Shown here: positions 35,134 to 44,681 of the stretch, piece after piece | How the letters are laid out: every line of letters starts with the position of its first letter | How positions within the stretch are numbered: position 1 is the stretch's first letter | Origin: Chryseobacterium sp. MEBOG06 | Lineage (GTDB): Bacteria; Bacteroidota; Bacteroidia; Flavobacteriales; Weeksellaceae | DNA: 64,000 nucleotides | Assembly (NCBI RefSeq): GCF_021869765.1 | Contig: NZ_CP084580.1 | Location: 1-64,000, forward strand | Direction of reading: 5' to 3' | The notes under the pieces: generated by a model | Told to the model about the DNA's origin: nothing | The model's database searches: none | What the model saw: the letters and a program-made list of their open reading frames with translations, nothing else | Made by a program: the position numbers and the translations under genes

Positions 35134-36357
35134 ATGTTAGAAAAGAAAGAACATAATTATGAGAAAGCTGTCCTGGTAGGTGTTATTACACAAAATCAGG
35201 ATGAAGAAAAATTGACGGAGTATTTGGATGAACTGGAATTTTTAGCTTTCACAGCAGGCGCAACTATAGAAAAGCGTTTCACTCAAAAATTAACTCAGCC
35301 GGATTCTAAAACCTTTATTGGAAGCGGAAAGGCAATTGAGATAAAAGAATATGTAAAAGAAAACGGGATCGGAACAGTCATTTTCGATGATGAACTCTCT
35401 CCTTCGCAGCTTAAAAACCTGGAAAGGGAAATGGAGGTGAAAATTTTGGACAGAACGAATCTTATTCTTGACATTTTTGCCCAAAGAGCACAGACTTCTT
35501 ATGCAAGAACTCAGGTGGAACTGGCACAATATCAATATCTTTTACCTCGATTGACCAGGATGTGGACTCACTTGGAGCGCCAGAAAGGGGGAATCGGAAT
35601 GAGAGGTCCCGGTGAAACGGAAATTGAGACTGACCGTCGTATTATCCGTGACAGAATATCTTTATTGAAAGAGAAGCTGAAGACGATTGACAGGCAGATG
35701 GCTACACAACGTAATAACCGTGGAAAGGTAGTGCGTGCAGCGCTGGTAGGATATACCAATGTAGGGAAATCTACCCTGATGAATTCTATTTCGAAATCTG
35801 AGGTTTTCGCGGAAAATAAATTATTTGCAACACTAGATACCACAGTAAGAAAAGTAGTAATTGGTAATTTACCATTTCTGCTTACTGATACGGTAGGGTT
35901 TATCAGAAAATTACCAACTCAGCTGGTGGAGTCATTCAAATCTACTCTGGATGAAGTTCGTGAAGCAGATCTTTTGATTCACGTTGTGGATATTTCGCAC
36001 GAAAGTTTTGAAGATCACATAGAATCTGTAAATCATATTTTAATGGAAATCAATGCTCATCAGAAACCAATGATTATGGTTTTTAATAAGATTGATGATT
36101 TCAGCTACGATAAAAAAGACGACGATGATCTTACTCCTTCAACCCGCAGAAATGTTTCTTTGGATGAGTGGAAAAGAACATGGATGGCAAAATCTAAACA
36201 TCCAACCGTTTTCATCTCCGCTTTGACGAAGGAAAACTTTCCGGAAATGAAAAAAATGATCTATGATGAAGTAATGAAGATTCATATTTCAAGATTTCCG
36301 TACAATGATTTCCTTTTCGAATATTTCGATAACGACGAAGAAGAAAGCAACAATTAA
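35134..36357 (+). CDS. hflX: ribosome-associated GTPase HflX
   Basis: 407 residues. The N-terminal HflX domain (~15-180) contains TFIGSGKAIEIKEYV and DELSPSQLKNLE and the Gly-rich segment GGIGMRGPGETEIETDRR. The G domain follows: P-loop VGYTNVGKST, DTVGFIRKLP (G3), NKID (G4) and VFISALT (G5). HflX splits stalled or heat-inactivated 70S ribosomes and hibernating 100S particles. The length matches bacterial HflX. The stop overlaps the ATG of the DUF4919 gene by one base, so the two are probably co-transcribed. Confidence 0.97.
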   Translation: MLEKKEHNYEKAVLVGVITQNQDEEKLTEYLDELEFLAFTAGATIEKRFTQKLTQPDSKTFIGSGKAIEIKEYVKENGIGTVIFDDELSPSQLKNLEREMEVKILDRTNLILDIFAQRAQTSYARTQVELAQYQYLLPRLTRMWTHLERQKGGIGMRGPGETEIETDRRIIRDRISLLKEKLKTIDRQMATQRNNRGKVVRAALVGYTNVGKSTLMNSISKSEVFAENKLFATLDTTVRKVVIGNLPFLLTDTVGFIRKLPTQLVESFKSTLDEVREADLLIHVVDISHESFEDHIESVNHILMEINAHQKPMIMVFNKIDDFSYDKKDDDDLTPSTRRNVSLDEWKRTWMAKSKHPTVFISALTKENFPEMKKMIYDEVMKIHISRFPYNDFLFEYFDNDEEESNN

Positions 36358-36983
36358 TGAAATATCATTTTTTCCTTTTATTCATTATGTTTTCGGTTTT
36401 TGGCTTCAGCCAGAAATCAAAAGTTGATTTAAAAGCCATTGAGAAAAGCCTCAAAAATCCTGATTCTCCATACAATTACGAGAAACTTATTTTCAAATAT
36501 AAAGGCTATCCAAAGTCTTTAGACAGTATAGAATCACAATATCTGTACTATGGGAGAAACTTTCGAAGCGGGAAGGTGTTAACTACCGGAGATGATTTCA
36601 AAAGTCTGGCAGAGGCTTTTAAGCAAGGCCGCTTTGAAGAATGTATCAAACAGGGGAAAACATTGTATGATAAAGATCCTACCAATCTGGATATCCTTCT
36701 GATCCTTCTAAGGGCCTATGATTCAATGAAAGATGGGAATAATTTCATACACCATCTCAATCAGTTCCGTTCCCTTACAGACGGAATAAAGAGCTCAGGA
36801 GACGGTAAATCTGAGAAAACAGCTTATCTCGTTAATTCTGTGGGTGACGAATATATTCTGCTGAATATCCTGAATATAGGACAGGATTATACCAGAAATT
36901 CAAAAGTTGCTAAAGACGGGATGTATGATATCTGGGAAAAAGAGGGCCGGCAAACTTATATCAAAATACTTTATTTAGACTAA
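36357..36983 (+). CDS. DUF4919-family exported protein
   Basis: 208 residues with a signal peptide (1-19, ending FGFSQ). The helical body has TPR-like features (DDFKSLAEAFKQGRFEECIKQGKTLYDKDPTNLDILLILLRAYDSM) and the conserved segment GDGKSEKTAYLVNSVGDEYILL, which I match to DUF4919, a Bacteroidetes family without known function. It probably acts in the periplasm. It is translated from the hflX message (one-base overlap), although no functional link to HflX is evident. Confidence 0.8.
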   Translation: MKYHFFLLFIMFSVFGFSQKSKVDLKAIEKSLKNPDSPYNYEKLIFKYKGYPKSLDSIESQYLYYGRNFRSGKVLTTGDDFKSLAEAFKQGRFEECIKQGKTLYDKDPTNLDILLILLRAYDSMKDGNNFIHHLNQFRSLTDGIKSSGDGKSEKTAYLVNSVGDEYILLNILNIGQDYTRNSKVAKDGMYDIWEKEGRQTYIKILYLD

Positions 36984-37011
36984 CTAATTAATCTTTTAAA
37001 AAAAACACTTA

Positions 37012-38298
37012 GTGGAGTTATATTATTCATTTTCAGCATTAATCGTATTAGCATCTATATTCGCCTATCTTAATTACAGATTTTTAAAACTTCCAAGTAC
37101 CATTGGGATCATGGTAATTGCCATTGTGGTTTCTATTTTTCTTGTGATGTTTGGAGAAACGGTTCTTCCGAGAACTTTCGGACATCTTCACAACCTTATG
37201 AACGGTATCGACTTTACGGAAGTTTTGATGGGCGCTATGCTTAATTTTCTGCTTTTTGCTGGAGGAATTCATATTAACATTAATGATCTCAAGGAACAGT
37301 TCAGGCCTGTAGTGATTTTTTCCACGGTGGGAGTTGTCATTTCCACCTTTGTAGTAGGGTTCGGAATGTTTTATTTATTACCATATGTAGGTGTACAGCT
37401 TCCTTTTATCTACTGTCTTGTATTTGGAGCATTAATTTCTCCTACCGATCCGGTAGCGGTTTTAAGCGTACTGAAACAGGCTAACGTATCAAAGTCTCTG
37501 GAAACGAAAGTGGCCGGAGAGTCCCTTTTCAATGATGGTATGGCGGTTGTGGTATTTACTGTGATCTTACAGCTTGCGGTAGGGAAGGAAGTAGATCTGG
37601 GAGTTGAAACAATCGGATTGCTTTTGCTTAAAGAAGCCGGTGGGGGGCTTTTGCTTGGGGTTTTGCTTGGATGGGTTACTTCAAGGCTTATGCGTGAAGT
37701 GGATGACTATATTATCTCTGTACTGGTAACGCTTTCCGTAGTGATGGGAGGTTATCTTATCGCCAGACAAATGCATATTTCAGGCCCATTGACCATGGTG
37801 GCAGCAGGATTGTTTATGGGGAACTTTAACAGGAGTTTCAAAATGAAATCCGTTACTCAGGATTATCTTATCAAATTCTGGGAACTTATTGATGAAATTC
37901 TGAATGCCGTTTTGTTCCTGTTCATCGGATTTGAACTTTTGATGATTAAAGATCTGAAGCATTATATGATTCCGGGTGTATTGGCGATCATTGTTGTTCT
38001 GCTGGCAAGATTTATTTCTATTTGGGGGCCTACCAAGTTTACCTCTCTAAGGAGGAGCTTTAGTCCGCAAACGGTAAAAGTATTGGTCTGGGGAGGAATC
38101 CGGGGAGGGGTTTCCATTGCTTTGGCAATGTCTATTCCCAAAAGTGAATACAGTGAAATTATTTTAAGTATAACCTATTGTGTAGTAGTATTCTCAATTA
38201 TTGTACAGGGGCTTACCATTGCTAAAGTGGCCAATCCCAAAAAGATTGCAATAGAAGAGGAGGAGCAGGAAAATAGCGTTCTGGAAGAAAAAGTTTAA
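37012..38298 (+). CDS. CPA1-family Na+/H+ antiporter
   Basis: 428-residue inner-membrane exchanger with 12-13 helices. It starts with GTG at 37012 because the first helix begins immediately and no ATG is nearby. Family signatures are intact: FLLFAGGIHINI (TM3), ALISPTDPVAVLSVL with the Asp pair region, and GESLFNDGMAVVVFTVI, the ND-containing ion-binding helix of CPA1 antiporters; GGIRGGVSIALAMSIP lies near the end. It should exchange Na+ (or K+) for H+ to control pH and salt. The last ~20 residues are Glu-rich and cytoplasmic. Confidence 0.95.
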   Translation: MELYYSFSALIVLASIFAYLNYRFLKLPSTIGIMVIAIVVSIFLVMFGETVLPRTFGHLHNLMNGIDFTEVLMGAMLNFLLFAGGIHININDLKEQFRPVVIFSTVGVVISTFVVGFGMFYLLPYVGVQLPFIYCLVFGALISPTDPVAVLSVLKQANVSKSLETKVAGESLFNDGMAVVVFTVILQLAVGKEVDLGVETIGLLLLKEAGGGLLLGVLLGWVTSRLMREVDDYIISVLVTLSVVMGGYLIARQMHISGPLTMVAAGLFMGNFNRSFKMKSVTQDYLIKFWELIDEILNAVLFLFIGFELLMIKDLKHYMIPGVLAIIVVLLARFISIWGPTKFTSLRRSFSPQTVKVLVWGGIRGGVSIALAMSIPKSEYSEIILSITYCVVVFSIIVQGLTIAKVANPKKIAIEEEEQENSVLEEKV

Positions 38299-38322
38299 TT
38301 GCAAAATTGACAGCAGTTTCCA

Positions 38323-39042
38323 ATGAAAAGTATAGTCAAAGAAATAGAAGAAGCCTTAGCTGTTTTATCCATTCCTGAAAAGGCCGAATTCTTTCCAAGA
38401 TTCTTCAAAACCGGAAAAGGAGAATATGGTGAAGGTGATTTGTTTCTGGGTGTAAAGGTTCCGGACCAGCGGTCTGTAGCGAAAGAATATTATTCGAAAA
38501 TAAGCTTAGAGGAGCTTAGTATACTGGTTTCTTCAAAATATCATGAACATAGGCTGACCGCACTTTTTATGCTGATTTCTAAGTTTGAAAAAACAAAAGA
38601 TAAAACTGTAAAAGAAGAGGTAGTGGCATTTTATCTGAATCACCTTCCTAATGTCAATAACTGGGATCTTGTAGATTCAAGCTGCTACAAAATTCTGGGT
38701 AGATATGCTTTTGAAAACCAGAAAGAACATCTTCTGAGAGAACTTTCAGAGTCCGAAGAGATGTGGCATAAAAGAATGGCTGTTGTAGGAACTATGCATT
38801 ATGTGAAAAAAGGCTCATTTGACCTTACAAAGGAATTCGTGACAAGAAACCTGAAGCATCCGCATGATCTTATGCATAAGGCAAACGGCTGGCTGCTAAG
38901 AGAAATGGGGAATAAAAATGAAGCAGAATTAATCAGCTACCTGAATCTGTATTATAAGGAAATGCCGAGAACCTGTTTACGGTATGCCATTGAAAAACTG
39001 GATGAAGATCTTCGTCAGGATTATCTGAAGGGGCATATTTAA
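38323..39042 (+). CDS. AlkD-like DNA alkylation repair protein
   Basis: 239 residues, all helical, with HEAT-like repeats of the AlkD family. It shows FFKTGKGEYGEGDLFLGVKVPDQR at the N-terminus, the conserved substrate-site motif NNWDLVDSSCYKILG (Trp/Asp of the base-excision site), then EMWHKRMAVVGTMHYVKKG (Arg) and DLMHKANGWLLREMGNK. AlkD excises 3-methyladenine- and 7-methylguanine-type lesions as a glycosylase that does not flip the base. The length matches. It follows the antiporter by 24 bp but is unrelated in function. Confidence 0.93.
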   Translation: MKSIVKEIEEALAVLSIPEKAEFFPRFFKTGKGEYGEGDLFLGVKVPDQRSVAKEYYSKISLEELSILVSSKYHEHRLTALFMLISKFEKTKDKTVKEEVVAFYLNHLPNVNNWDLVDSSCYKILGRYAFENQKEHLLRELSESEEMWHKRMAVVGTMHYVKKGSFDLTKEFVTRNLKHPHDLMHKANGWLLREMGNKNEAELISYLNLYYKEMPRTCLRYAIEKLDEDLRQDYLKGHI

Positions 39043-39152
39043 AAAACATAAAATACAATAGCAGTATCATTTTCTATCCTCAAAAAGTACCTGAAAACCG
39101 CTATTTATGTTCAGAAAATCAAAGATTGTAAGGATTTAAAGACGGAATTGAG

Positions 39153-39160
39153 TAATTTTG
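39153..39160 (+). promoter_or_regulatory. candidate -7 box for the three-gene envelope operon
   Basis: TAATTTTG matches the -7 consensus; no well-spaced -33 TTG is present. Transcription would begin near 39167, which argues for ATG 39178 rather than 39148 as the start of the first gene. Confidence 0.5.
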
Positions 39161-39177
39161 TCGTTTTAAGCCCAATC

Positions 39178-39846
39178 ATGAAAAATCTTATTAAATTATT
39201 CCTGCTTTTTATTCCCTTATTGCTTCTGACGAGTTGTTTCGATATTTTAGATAAGGTGAATCTAAAGGCGGACGGCACAGGAGAGTACACTATTATTCTC
39301 AATGCCAGTAAAAGTAAAACAAGGCTGGCATCGATTTCTAAAATGGAAACCATAAATGGTAAAAAAGTTCCAAAAAAATCCGAAATTGAAAATAAAATCA
39401 ATGAAGCTGCTCAGATTTTCAAAGGAACTCCGGGGATCAGCAATGTAAAAACTTCCATGGATTTTGATAATTATATCCTCAAACTGAGCTGTAATTTCAA
39501 AAAGATCGAAAATATCAATGCCGGATTAGAAAAGCTTAAAGCTCAGAATATATTAGGCAAAATGGTCCCTACGCAAGTCTACAGTCAAAACCTTGAGAAA
39601 AAATTACTGACCAGAAACAAAGTCAGTACCTTTAAAGCAGATTACGACAAGATGAGCAAAGCAGACAGGGAAGTCTTTAATGATGCCAAATATACTTCCA
39701 TTATGCAGTTTGAAAACACAGTGAAATCCCAGACAAATAACGCCTATCTGCTTTCCCCGAACAAAAAAGCACTCAAGCTGGAGGCTGATGTTCTGGATGT
39801 AATCCTTCAGAAAAAACAAATACAAAATACAATCCTTTTTCAATAA
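39178..39846 (+). CDS. lipoprotein of unknown function, first gene of a three-gene operon
   Basis: 222 residues; the signal ends at the lipobox LLTSC. After it comes FDILDKVNLKADGTGEYTIIL, a strand-rich start, then a mixed Lys-rich region. I do not recognise a family; the phrase 'LKADGTGEYTIILNASKSK' resembles the opening of Bacteroidetes lipoproteins annotated only as hypothetical. It is 18 bp before the next gene, which is itself followed with no gap by a third, so the three probably act together in the envelope. ATG 39178 is chosen on signal peptide and promoter position. Confidence 0.8.
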   Translation: MKNLIKLFLLFIPLLLLTSCFDILDKVNLKADGTGEYTIILNASKSKTRLASISKMETINGKKVPKKSEIENKINEAAQIFKGTPGISNVKTSMDFDNYILKLSCNFKKIENINAGLEKLKAQNILGKMVPTQVYSQNLEKKLLTRNKVSTFKADYDKMSKADREVFNDAKYTSIMQFENTVKSQTNNAYLLSPNKKALKLEADVLDVILQKKQIQNTILFQ

Positions 39847-39864
39847 ATTTCTACCCCTATAATC

Positions 39865-41880
39865 ATGAAATCTATCTTATTAAAAACACAAAAAACGATT
39901 TTATTACTCTTTGGCTTTACTCTGGTTTTTGCCCAAAATAGCATGAAAATCCCCAATGATGCCGTATTTTATATGGAAGTCAACGGGAAGCAGCTCAATA
40001 ATAAAATAAACTGGGAGAAACTGAATCCTTTGTTGCACGAGCTGAGCAAAAAGAGTAAAGAAAAGCTCTCCTGGACTGACTATTCTAAGACAGGAATCAA
40101 ATACGATGCTGTTCAGTATCACTATGCAAGCTTTAATGACTCCATTAAGACGTATAACACTCATTTTATCATTGATAACAAAGAAAAGTTTCAGGAATTC
40201 ATCAATTCTGTCAAGAAAAAAGGATTGGAAATTTCTAAAAAAAACAAGTATTCTTACGTTGATATAGATGATGATGTCTTTGTTGCATGGAACGAAAGCC
40301 GTGCTGTTCTTAGCTTCATAAGCTATACGAAACCTTATAAAGATCTGTGGAAAGAAGAAGTTGTTGTGGACAGTGCTGCTGCTGTAGCAATAGATAGCGT
40401 TGCTGTAGATACTTCAGACAGTACTTATGCTGAAGAGCCGGACAAGCCTTTTGATTATAAAGAAGAAATAAAGAGCCTGAAGGAAGATGTTAAATACCTT
40501 AAAGAAAGCATTAAAGATAACAATCTGGAAATAGCAAGAATCCAGAAGGATATCAAATACCTGCAAAAACATCATCAGTACCCTAAAGAAAAAGAACAGC
40601 CGGAAAGTCCTGAACAGCAAGAAGAAGGGGCAGACTATGATGAAGCGGAAGCTGATAAAGCCTACCAAAAAGAGCAGGATTCTATCCGCAGGGAAAATTT
40701 CAAGATCGTTAAAAAAGAGGCGGAAGCACATTTTGATGTGTATTTCAATTCAAATCTGAATATTGAGGCTTCTAAAGAAATGCAGACCTTCAGAGATGCT
40801 GATTCTGATGTTTTTATTTATACAGACTATGGAAGAATAGTTAACGATGGAATCTATGGCAAAATGATGAAGCGCTATGACTTTGGACAGATCTTTCAGA
40901 ATATGTACAATTCAAGCACTGCTTACAATCTGTATTTTGATAAAGATAAAGTAAGACTTGTGAATAATTATCAGCACAAAAATGCTGAAATTCAGAAAAA
41001 TATATCTTCTATTTATAAAGGAAAGAAAAATAAAAAACTGCTGGAGCTTATCAATGACAAAAGCATTGGGTACTATGCTGTTAATGTCAATGGAGGAAAA
41101 TCTTTTGACCTGATGTACAGCCTTCTTCAGGATTCAGGAGAAAGTGAATATAAAAAAGAGATGGGGCTGATCATGGAAATCATGAAAATCGTTCTGGATG
41201 AAGAAGCCATCGCTAAAATAGCTCCGGGCAACGGTATTTTTGTATTAAACGAATTGAAATCCAAGAAAGTAGACTACACAGATTATGAATATGATGCTGA
41301 CTTCAACGAAAAAGAGGTAAAGAAAACGAAAGATATTGCAGTTCCGAACTTTACTTTTGCTTTTGCAACGGAGAATGAAGGGTACTGGAAACGGATCTTT
41401 AACCTGTTGACTACAAATAAAAAACTAGCTAAGAAATTCTCGAAAAAAGGAGATTTTTATGTATTCAAGGACGAGAAATCGGGCGGATATCTTGATCAGT
41501 TATTCTTTACAGTAAAAGACGGCATCGTTTATCTGATGAGCTCTACGGAAAATATTCTGCCTGCCGCTCAGTCTGATGCATCAAAAAAATGGGCAAAAGA
41601 CTCTTCCAAATATCCTTTGTCCGGAAGGTTGGATCTGCAGAAGCTTCTGGCTGGTCTGGATAAGGAATTCAAGAGCCCTTCACAGAGAAAGACTTTTGAT
41701 TTTCTAAGAAAAAACATAGGAGAAATGTATTATAAGACAGAGGTAAAAGGGGAAAGCATTCAGACTGAAATGAATTATAATATCAAAGGTTCCTCTGAAA
41801 ATAGCCTGATGTATTTCTTCGATCTGTTTAACGAGATTTTTAAAAACAAAGAGTCAGAAAAGAAACCTCAGATATTATAA
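39865..41880 (+). CDS. large exported protein, possibly DUF4836-like, with central coiled coil
   Basis: 671 residues. Signal peptide 1-24 (ending LVFAQ). The N-terminal part (MKIPNDAVFYMEVNGKQLNNKINWEKLNPLL) and later repeats (GYYAVNVNGGKSFDLMYSLL; GIFVLNELKSKKVDYTDYEY; YPLSGRLDLQKLLAGLDKEF) resemble the DUF4836 type of Bacteroidetes proteins, in which 'dummy substrate-like' domains recur. Residues ~190-275 are a highly charged coiled coil (KEEIKSLKEDVKYLKESIKD ... QKDIKYLQKHHQ) with an acidic patch. Weak internal duplication is likely. Role unknown; periplasmic or outer-membrane-attached. Confidence 0.75.
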   Translation: MKSILLKTQKTILLLFGFTLVFAQNSMKIPNDAVFYMEVNGKQLNNKINWEKLNPLLHELSKKSKEKLSWTDYSKTGIKYDAVQYHYASFNDSIKTYNTHFIIDNKEKFQEFINSVKKKGLEISKKNKYSYVDIDDDVFVAWNESRAVLSFISYTKPYKDLWKEEVVVDSAAAVAIDSVAVDTSDSTYAEEPDKPFDYKEEIKSLKEDVKYLKESIKDNNLEIARIQKDIKYLQKHHQYPKEKEQPESPEQQEEGADYDEAEADKAYQKEQDSIRRENFKIVKKEAEAHFDVYFNSNLNIEASKEMQTFRDADSDVFIYTDYGRIVNDGIYGKMMKRYDFGQIFQNMYNSSTAYNLYFDKDKVRLVNNYQHKNAEIQKNISSIYKGKKNKKLLELINDKSIGYYAVNVNGGKSFDLMYSLLQDSGESEYKKEMGLIMEIMKIVLDEEAIAKIAPGNGIFVLNELKSKKVDYTDYEYDADFNEKEVKKTKDIAVPNFTFAFATENEGYWKRIFNLLTTNKKLAKKFSKKGDFYVFKDEKSGGYLDQLFFTVKDGIVYLMSSTENILPAAQSDASKKWAKDSSKYPLSGRLDLQKLLAGLDKEFKSPSQRKTFDFLRKNIGEMYYKTEVKGESIQTEMNYNIKGSSENSLMYFFDLFNEIFKNKESEKKPQIL

Positions 41881-43122
41881 ATGAGCAAAAAGAAAATTAT
41901 TGCCCCGTTAATTCTGTCATTCGTTGCTGCTGCCATATACTTTGTGTTTTTCCATAAAGATAAAAACCTGCGGTATATACCTGAAAGCGCAGATGTGGTA
42001 GTTTTGGTTGATGTAAAAAAATTAACGAGGCAATATATATTCAGTTTGGTGACGCATCCTTCTCATTGGTCGGGAGGTAAGACCAATGATAAACATTCAG
42101 CTTCTCTCAAAGATTCAGGAATCAGAATTCCGGATTTTTTGCAGATATTCCATATTAAAGATTCCGGATTTTCAGAGTGGTATGCCATTATGGAGCTGAA
42201 AGACCAGCAGAAGTTTATCACATTTTTGAAATCCCGTCAATTTACCGATAAAGGGAAAGGTCATTTTCAGAAAGATCAGATTTATCTCAGAGTTGAAAAA
42301 GGACACTTTATTGTGGGGACTTCAGATAAAGCTTTTGAATCAATAGGTCAGCAGCTTTTTGTAGCTCCCGGAAAATATGACAGGGATGCAGAACTTTTTA
42401 TTGATGGGACTTTAGGAAGTGTTTCTTTTATTTCAGGACAAAAATTTCAGAATTTTTCTATTGAGCTCAAAGACGATGAAATTAAAATCAAGAACAATTC
42501 AAAACCTGAGATTTCAAACGCTTTTGTTTCAAGGTTTCAAAACGGAACCCATTTTCTGGAAATGGAGCTGGATGCGGATAATATAAAAAAATACACCCGG
42601 TTTTTCAATAAAGGTAATGCAGATTCTTCGCATATCAATTACGTTAAGGCACGTGTAGATCTTGAACAGGTCAATGATACCATTATCAGCTATGGGTATG
42701 ATGATAACTTTAATGAAATTGAAAAAAAATCGGTTCAAAAGATTATTCAGCCTGATTATACCATTGCTCTTCAGAGTCTGGCTCCTGAAAAAACATGGGA
42801 ATATTTTCAGGCTAAAAAATGGGTGAATGAAAAGAATGAGTTTACAGCTATTCCTTTTCAACCCAATACTGTCATCAAAAATGAGGTGGGCGCTGTTATA
42901 CAGTCTACGAAAAAATCAATATCTCTGTCATCTGAAACCAAAGAAAATTATATTTTTATCAGAAACAGTGCTTTATTGCTTTCTTCACTGAAAATGCTAA
43001 GCGGAGAAGAAAAAAGAATTCTTTCAGACATTGATTATCTCTTGTATAGAAATAAAACAAGGGATCACTCGTTGATAATAAAAGCGAAAAAAGGGGAGCT
43101 GCCCTTGCTTTTAAGATGGTAA
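41881..43122 (+). CDS. membrane-anchored paralogue-like protein, third gene of the envelope operon
   Basis: 413 residues. It starts directly after the stop of the previous gene (no spacing), implying coupled translation. One N-terminal helix (APLILSFVAAAIYFVFF, ~8-24) anchors it, then the body resembles the preceding protein in style: NLRYIPESADVVVLVDVKKL, followed by KGHFIVGTSDKAFESIGQQL and AELFIDGTLGSVSFISGQ. The opening phrase parallels the preceding protein's 'IPNDAVFYMEVNGK', suggesting distant homology. The family is unnamed to me, and no enzymatic motif is visible. Confidence 0.75.
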   Translation: MSKKKIIAPLILSFVAAAIYFVFFHKDKNLRYIPESADVVVLVDVKKLTRQYIFSLVTHPSHWSGGKTNDKHSASLKDSGIRIPDFLQIFHIKDSGFSEWYAIMELKDQQKFITFLKSRQFTDKGKGHFQKDQIYLRVEKGHFIVGTSDKAFESIGQQLFVAPGKYDRDAELFIDGTLGSVSFISGQKFQNFSIELKDDEIKIKNNSKPEISNAFVSRFQNGTHFLEMELDADNIKKYTRFFNKGNADSSHINYVKARVDLEQVNDTIISYGYDDNFNEIEKKSVQKIIQPDYTIALQSLAPEKTWEYFQAKKWVNEKNEFTAIPFQPNTVIKNEVGAVIQSTKKSISLSSETKENYIFIRNSALLLSSLKMLSGEEKRILSDIDYLLYRNKTRDHSLIIKAKKGELPLLLRW

Positions 43123-43156
43123 AAATTATTTAATCCTTAAAAATGAATACGTATTA

Positions 43157-43495
43157 ATGGCTCCGTCAGAAGTTATGCTGCTTAAAACAATCACGCACTA
43201 TTTTTTGCATTTTGTTTTTCCGGTCTTTATTGCACTTATTTTCTATCCTCAAAATTGGAAGAAAGTGTATCTTATTCTATTGGCAACAATGCTTGTAGAT
43301 CTGGACCATCTTTTTGCCAATCCTATTTTTGATCCGTCGAGAGGGAGTGTTGGTTTTCATTTTCTGCATTCTTATTATGCTATTGCGGTGTACTTTTTAA
43401 TGCTGTTCTTTAAGGGTAATATCAGAATTATAGGAATTGGGCTCCTTTTTCATATGTTGACGGATTTTCAGGACTTTAACTTCTGGCCTCATTAA
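43157..43495 (+). CDS. DUF6122-family small membrane protein
   Basis: 112 residues with three to four transmembrane helices and conserved His/Asp residues: LKTITHYFLHFVFPVFIALIF, then MLVDLDHLFANPIFDP, SVGFHFLHSYYAIAVYFLML, LLFHMLTDFQDF. The pattern of His and Asp at helix ends resembles the YdjM-type metal-dependent membrane hydrolase fold, but no activity is known for DUF6122. ATG 43175 (MLLKTITHYF) is an alternative start that many homologues would fit. Confidence 0.85.
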   Translation: MAPSEVMLLKTITHYFLHFVFPVFIALIFYPQNWKKVYLILLATMLVDLDHLFANPIFDPSRGSVGFHFLHSYYAIAVYFLMLFFKGNIRIIGIGLLFHMLTDFQDFNFWPH

Positions 43496-43561
43496 AATAA
43501 CATTAATATTTTCTTTTGATAATGAAAATATTATAGATTTTTTGTATTTTGTAGTCACTAT

Positions 43562-44632
43562 ATGAAGCCAAAAGAATTTTTACACTATACTTATATTTTT
43601 CCTCTCCTTGCGGTAGGATACTACTTTTCAGGGTTGATGGGAGCAGGGGTTATTTACGATATCATCGCTGGTATTTTACTCATTGGAAGCGTTTTATCGG
43701 CAGTGCATCATGCAGAAGTGGTGGCTCATAAAGTAGGGGAGCCTTTCGGAACTATTATCCTGGCTCTTTGTATTACAATCATAGAAGTCGCGTTAATCAT
43801 CTCACTGATGGTTGCCGGCGGAGATCAGGCGATCACGCTGGCCAGAGACACGGTTTTTGCTGCTGTAATGCTTATTCTCAACGGGATTTTGGGAATCTGT
43901 ATTCTAGTGGGTGGTGTTAAATATCACGAGCAGTTTTTTGCTAGAACTTCCGCTACCACTTATCTTGTAAGTATTGTTTCTATTCTGGTACTTACCCTTG
44001 TTCTTCCCAATTTCACATCAAGCGTTAACGGCCCTTTTTATAACGAAGCGCAGCTTATCTTTATATCAATTGCATGTCTTGTCATCTATGGGATTTTTCT
44101 GATGGTGCAGACGGTACGTCACAGAAGTTATTTCATCGTTCCGGATGAGCATCCGGAAGAACATTATATTCCATCACTCACTAAAACCCTTATCAGTTTT
44201 GGCTTTCTGGTAATCTGCCTGGTAATAGTAGTTCTTATGGCAAAAGGACTGTCCAATACAATTGAAGGGATGGTGCAGAGCGTGGGAGCTCCCAAATCCC
44301 TGGTGGGAGTAATCATTGCGGCTGTTGTTCTTCTTCCGGAAGGAGTGGCTGCTATACGGGCTGCAAGAAGCAATCAGATCCAATCCAGCTTAAACCTCGC
44401 ATTAGGTTCAGCGCTGGCAAGTATCGGGCTTACAATCCCTGCGGTTTCAGCTGTATGTATTTTGTATGATATCCCATTGGTGCTGGGATTAGATAAAAAA
44501 GATGTGATTCTTCTTTCTCTGTCCGTATTTATTGTAATGCTGTCACTGAGCAGAGGAAAAACAAATGTCCTTTACGGAACCGTTCTTCTGGTGAATTTAG
44601 CAGCCTATATTTTCACTGTCATCGTTCCTTAA
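43562..44632 (+). CDS. chaA: ChaA-like calcium/proton antiporter
   Basis: 356-residue inner-membrane protein of the CaCA superfamily with about eleven helices. The two inverted alpha repeats are evident: HKVGEPFGTIILALCITIIEVALI (first, with the Glu that binds cation) and GVIIAAVVLLPEGVAAIRAARSNQ (second, with the partner Glu), then SLNLALGSALASIGLTIPAVSA. ChaA exports Ca2+ (and K+/Na+) in exchange for H+ at alkaline pH. The length is normal. The acidic loop (VPDEHPEEHY) at ~185-195 matches ChaA's regulatory loop. It stands alone. Confidence 0.92.
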   Translation: MKPKEFLHYTYIFPLLAVGYYFSGLMGAGVIYDIIAGILLIGSVLSAVHHAEVVAHKVGEPFGTIILALCITIIEVALIISLMVAGGDQAITLARDTVFAAVMLILNGILGICILVGGVKYHEQFFARTSATTYLVSIVSILVLTLVLPNFTSSVNGPFYNEAQLIFISIACLVIYGIFLMVQTVRHRSYFIVPDEHPEEHYIPSLTKTLISFGFLVICLVIVVLMAKGLSNTIEGMVQSVGAPKSLVGVIIAAVVLLPEGVAAIRAARSNQIQSSLNLALGSALASIGLTIPAVSAVCILYDIPLVLGLDKKDVILLSLSVFIVMLSLSRGKTNVLYGTVLLVNLAAYIFTVIVP

Positions 44633-44681
44633 GAAACGTAAAAAGACGAGATCAAAAAAATAAACATGAATAGGGTAGATG

